Part shown: in pieces, positions 60,732 to 64,000 of the stretch
How positions within the stretch are numbered: the stretch's first letter is position 1
How the letters are laid out: every line of letters starts with the position of its first letter
Source of the DNA: Desulfobacteraceae bacterium
GTDB taxonomy: Bacteria > Desulfobacterota > Desulfobacteria > Desulfobacterales > Desulfosalsimonadaceae
Assembly: GCA_014237465.1 (NCBI GenBank)
Contig: JABZFM010000004.1
Span: 123,727 to 187,726, forward strand
DNA length: 64,000 bases
Direction of reading: 5' to 3'
Translations under genes and position numbers: made by a program
Notes under the pieces: generated by a model
What the model was told of the DNA's origin: nothing
Database searches by the model: none
The model's input: the letters and a program-made list of their open reading frames with translations, nothing else

Positions 60732-63527
60732 ATGGATACATCATTTTTTAAATCAAGGGCCATGAGATACCAGTTTCTCTCCACAATGTTTCGTGATGAA
60801 ATACCGATGGCGCTGATTGCTGCAATGCAACAGGACGAATTTCTTGATGGACTTCTGGAATCGGTAAAAGGCTGCGGGTTCATGGATCTCATGAGCGGGG
60901 CCGAAGGGATGCGGTTATATTTGAAAAGTGGTGACGCTGAAAAGTTATATAAAGAATTAAGCTATGATTATGCCGATCTGTTTCTGAATGCCGGTCAGAA
61001 CCCTGTCTTACCGTATGAATCTGTTCATGTGACCAAGGAACCGGTCGTCATGCAGAAACCTGTCTTTGAATTGAGAGAATTCTTTCGCAAGGCCGGTGTT
61101 CACAAGTCTCCTGACTTTAAAGACCTGGAAGAGCACGTTGCAGTTGAAATGGAACTGCTTCGTTACCTTTTGGAAAAAGGGAATGAAGACCTGTACAAAG
61201 ACTTCTTTAAAAATAAATACCTCCAGTGGGTGGCTTCCTTTTGCGATCAGCTGGCGGCATCTGCGCAGACCAACTTTTATCAGGCATTGGCTAATTTTAC
61301 CCGGGGCGCGTTAATGTGTGAGAACATGCGCATTGACGGCTTTACCAGGGGCCAGGAAACCACTCAAAAATTAGTCGGGGCAGTCGGGGCGTTGAACCTT
61401 GATCCGGCGTATTTCACTCTAGCCGAAGGTGCCATAGAGCCTGAACCGGACAAAGCGATACCGACGCATTGTTATACCTGCGGCGCACTCTGCGGTATGA
61501 CCGCCAAATTAAAAGACGGTATTTTCGTCAGTGCTTCCGGTCTTCCCGGTGATCCCAAAGGCGGTGGCAGATTATGCACCAAAGGCGGGTCAGCCCCTAA
61601 ACACTTATACTCCCCTTATCGGCTCAAAGCCCCGCTCATCAAAGAAAATGGCCGTTTCCGGAAAGCCAGTTGGGATGAAGCCCTGGACAAGATGGCGGAA
61701 GGCATTAAAAATATCGATTCCGGCAAACTCGGATATTTTAGAGGCAATGATTTTGCCAACTGGATTCACGAGGCCCTTTTCGACCACCTGGGATGTCCCA
61801 AAACCACCCACCGGCCCATGTGCGACAATGCCAACCGTATGGCCAATGAACATAACTTAAACGATAAAAGGCCCTGGATAAACTATCAGGATTCCGATTA
61901 TATCATTCATTTTGGAATGAATGAGTTGGCCACCTCTTACGGACAGCGAAAATCCGCCGAGTTGAAGGTCGCTATTAAAAGAGGGGCCAAACTTGTTGTG
62001 TTTGATCCCCGAATGTCCGAAACAGCCGCAGCTGCCACGGAATGGATTCCGATCAAACCGTCAACCGATGGTGCGGTGGCCATGGCCATGTGCCATGTAA
62101 TTATTAAAAACGATCTTTTTGACAAAGATTTTGTGGAAAACTGGACCCATGGATTTGATGCATTTAAAAAACGTGTCATGGGAGAAGACGACAACATTCC
62201 CCGGACCCCGGAGTGGGCAGCCAAAATCAGCGGCGTACCGGCTGAAACCATAGAGCGCATTGCCATCGAGTTTGCCGGAGCCAGGAACAAGGGCACCTTA
62301 TCCTGGACAGGGGTTGCCCAGGTTCCCAACGGCATGTACGGCACGGCCGCACTTCAGGCACTGAACGGCCTTTGCGGCACATTTGATGCGCCGGGCGGTC
62401 CTTCTTTGCCATTTAAAAGAAAACTAAAACCCGCATGGGGAAAAGGCCAGGAAAAACCGCCCAAGGGGTCTGCGCCCAAACTTGGTAAATTTGATATCTG
62501 GTCCGGTTGGGCGCCGGCCCATCTGTTAGATGACGTTGACGCCGGAAAGCTTAAAGGAATGGTCATTTATTTCGGTGATCCGGCGCTTTCCTGGGGAAAT
62601 CAGGCGGCCACTACGCAGGCCATTGAAAAACTGGAGTTTAAAGCAATTATCGATGCATTTATGTGCAACAGCGCGCTGTTATGCGATGTTGTCCTGCCGG
62701 ATGCCACCTGGCTGGAACAGAGTCAGGTAAAACCGGACTGGCTGTATGAAGCGTTTATCGGATACTATGCGGAAGTCGTCAAACCCATGTATGATTGCCG
62801 GCCCATGTGGGAAATAACGATTCAACTGGCCCGGCGGCTGGGTCTGGGTCAATACTTTCCCTGGAATAACATTGAAGATGCTTTCCGGAATCAAATGGCC
62901 GACACGCCCTGGTCTTTTGATGAACTCAAGGCAAAAGGATTTATTCTCACCGATAACGCCGAATATTATAAATATAAAAAATGGGGAAGCATTAATCCAC
63001 CGGAAGGCTATGGATCATCAGGAAAAAGCAATACCGGCAAGTATAATTTTCTCAATCCCGTTGCTCAGGAAAAGGGCATCGACCCCCTGCCCGATTATAA
63101 AGAACCGGATGCCGACCTTCAACCGGATGCCGAGCATCCCTTTATTTTCGGAAATTTTCGGGTATTTGAACACGAGCACTCCTCCACTTTCAGCAATTTT
63201 CAGCTAATGAAATCATGCGGCACCAACACCTTATGGATAAATACCCTGGATGCTATTAAACTCGGCATCGACGACGGCGATAAAGTAAAACTGTCGTCTC
63301 CCTGGGGCCAGGTGGAAATGACTGCCCGGCCGACCTGGTTTATCATGCAGGGCGTACTCGGTTCAGCCGGTGGCTTTGGCCATGTCCGCGGCCTTGAAGG
63401 GGACCCCAAGTATCCGCAGTTCGGCGGGGTCAATACGCCCAGTTGTCTCATAAAACCCAACGCCTCTGATAAAGTCGGCGGGACCACACTGCTCAAGTAT
63501 ATTAAAGCAAAAGCTGAAAAAATCTAA
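60732..63527 (+). CDS. TorD chaperone fused to molybdopterin oxidoreductase
   Basis: 931 aa in one frame. Residues about 1-215 are a TorD/DmsD-type helical chaperone (LPYESVHVTKEPVVMQKPVFELREFFRKAGV). From about 243 a molybdopterin oxidoreductase follows: [4Fe-4S] Cys247/250/254/282, candidate Mo-ligand Cys364 (HRPMCDNANRM), FDPRMSETAAAA, and a dinucleotide-binding C-terminal domain (NFRVFEHEHSSTFSNFQ to about 931). The oxidoreductase half is nearest the polysulfide/thiosulfate reductase (PsrA/PhsA) branch. No Tat signal is present, so it should stay in the cytoplasm. AAAGGA precedes the ATG. The fusion would bind its own chaperone permanently. Confidence 0.85.
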   Translation: MDTSFFKSRAMRYQFLSTMFRDEIPMALIAAMQQDEFLDGLLESVKGCGFMDLMSGAEGMRLYLKSGDAEKLYKELSYDYADLFLNAGQNPVLPYESVHVTKEPVVMQKPVFELREFFRKAGVHKSPDFKDLEEHVAVEMELLRYLLEKGNEDLYKDFFKNKYLQWVASFCDQLAASAQTNFYQALANFTRGALMCENMRIDGFTRGQETTQKLVGAVGALNLDPAYFTLAEGAIEPEPDKAIPTHCYTCGALCGMTAKLKDGIFVSASGLPGDPKGGGRLCTKGGSAPKHLYSPYRLKAPLIKENGRFRKASWDEALDKMAEGIKNIDSGKLGYFRGNDFANWIHEALFDHLGCPKTTHRPMCDNANRMANEHNLNDKRPWINYQDSDYIIHFGMNELATSYGQRKSAELKVAIKRGAKLVVFDPRMSETAAAATEWIPIKPSTDGAVAMAMCHVIIKNDLFDKDFVENWTHGFDAFKKRVMGEDDNIPRTPEWAAKISGVPAETIERIAIEFAGARNKGTLSWTGVAQVPNGMYGTAALQALNGLCGTFDAPGGPSLPFKRKLKPAWGKGQEKPPKGSAPKLGKFDIWSGWAPAHLLDDVDAGKLKGMVIYFGDPALSWGNQAATTQAIEKLEFKAIIDAFMCNSALLCDVVLPDATWLEQSQVKPDWLYEAFIGYYAEVVKPMYDCRPMWEITIQLARRLGLGQYFPWNNIEDAFRNQMADTPWSFDELKAKGFILTDNAEYYKYKKWGSINPPEGYGSSGKSNTGKYNFLNPVAQEKGIDPLPDYKEPDADLQPDAEHPFIFGNFRVFEHEHSSTFSNFQLMKSCGTNTLWINTLDAIKLGIDDGDKVKLSSPWGQVEMTARPTWFIMQGVLGSAGGFGHVRGLEGDPKYPQFGGVNTPSCLIKPNASDKVGGTTLLKYIKAKAEKI

Positions 63528-63587
63528 TGGCAAAAGAAGGGGGAAAGTTTTTTCAGCCGCTTATGTCTTCAAAAAATAATATATAAA

Positions 63588-63762
63588 TAGTGTCTGAACG
63601 GAAAGTGCCTTAATTGTCACTTTCCCGTCATCGAGAGAGAGGTACGACCGAAGCAATCCCATTAAAGACAGGAGATTACTTCGTCGTTCGTTCCCTCCCT
63701 GCCAAGCCGAAGGCATGGCTCGTAATGACAACTCAGAACCAGGGGTTTTCGTTCAACCACTA
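63588..63762. mobile_element. MITE-like element, 175 bp
   Basis: TAGTGTCTGAACG (63588-63600) and CGTTCAACCACTA (63750-63762) are inverted ends matching those of the 11251-11395 element. The interior differs. It has nested symmetry (GAAGCAATCC / GGAGATTACTTC; TGTCACT... / ...AATGACA), as if one palindromic repeat had inserted into another. It is not coding. Confidence 0.55.
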
Positions 63763-63796
63763 AATAGTTTAACTGAAATAATACAAGGAGGACCTG

Positions 63797-64000
63797 ATGC
63801 AACACGGCTATTTTAAACTGATTTTAACAATGATCCTGTTTTTAGCACTTGCGGGGACAACGTACGCATTTGACACTACTTTTCATGGTAAAATGTGGCA
63901 AACATTCGGCGCTACCGACAATCACGCTGCAATGTATCATTCCCAGAAAAGTAATAAAACGAATTTTTTCAGTTATAACGGAGACCTTAATGACATGGGC
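63797..64000 (+). CDS. exported protein, N-terminal part (runs off window)
   Basis: The first 68 codons of a gene cut by the window edge. AAGGAGG lies 5 nt before the ATG. A signal peptide (about 1-23, GTTYA-FDT) is followed by FHGKMWQTFGATDNHAAMYHSQ. This could begin an outer-membrane barrel or other envelope protein; too little is present to assign a family. Confidence 0.7.
   Translation, partial: MQHGYFKLILTMILFLALAGTTYAFDTTFHGKMWQTFGATDNHAAMYHSQKSNKTNFFSYNGDLNDMG

Overview
The window looks like a piece of chromosome from an anaerobic, sulfate-reducing deltaproteobacterium of the Desulfobacterales type. This is inferred from gene content, not from a marker gene. Supporting points are many fatty-acid and CoA enzymes, multiheme cytochromes with DsrE-like proteins, a methyl-branch C1 gene cluster (two MetF, MetV) joined to NuoEFG-type subunits, several sigma-54 regulators, a probable selenoprotein, and many short palindromic dispersed repeats. 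No rRNA, tRNA, CRISPR array or prophage was seen.

Layout. 0.1-7.5 kb: an ADP-forming acyl-CoA synthetase divergent from a DUF362 protein, a nucleoside transporter coupled to a crotonase, a peroxiredoxin-like ORF interrupted by an in-frame TGA with a SECIS-like hairpin, and a methyltransferase. 7.8-10.9 kb: a Zn/Mn-type ABC transporter and a YidD-domain lipoprotein. 11.4-16 kb: fused acyl-CoA mutase (IcmF type) and thiolase behind long palindromes. 16-17 kb: a REP-associated transposase with its REP sequences. 17-25 kb: alcohol dehydrogenase, FmdB-like protein, beta-propeller lipoproteins, and a MarR/acyl-CoA dehydrogenase pair sharing operator-like boxes.

24.9-32.1 kb is a coherent respiratory module. 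A PAS sigma-54 activator with five cysteines diverges from an operon with a consensus -24/-12 promoter. The operon encodes a DUF3373 porin, three small DsrE/TusB-like proteins, a monoheme cytochrome c, an octaheme cytochrome of the tetrathionate-reductase family and a membrane cytochrome b. 32-43.9 kb holds an FmdE-family protein, a HAD phosphatase, a papain-like lipoprotein, an aminotransferase, exported proteins, an ECF sigma/anti-sigma/DUF3106 operon and a class III CoA transferase.

44.2-53.9 kb is a minus-strand cluster: HTH-receiver regulator, MetF paralog, NuoG/FdhA-like subunit, NuoE, a NuoF-GltD fusion, MetV and MetF. It suggests a soluble flavin-based (possibly electron-bifurcating) methylene-tetrahydrofolate reductase complex. 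54.3-60.1 kb is an operon with a sigma-54 promoter encoding a TauE/SafE-type exporter, two membrane proteins, a histidine kinase and an NtrC-type regulator. 60.7-63.5 kb encodes a TorD chaperone fused to a molybdopterin oxidoreductase, followed by a truncated exported protein at the window edge.

All calls come from reading sequence and recalled family motifs. No database search was run.
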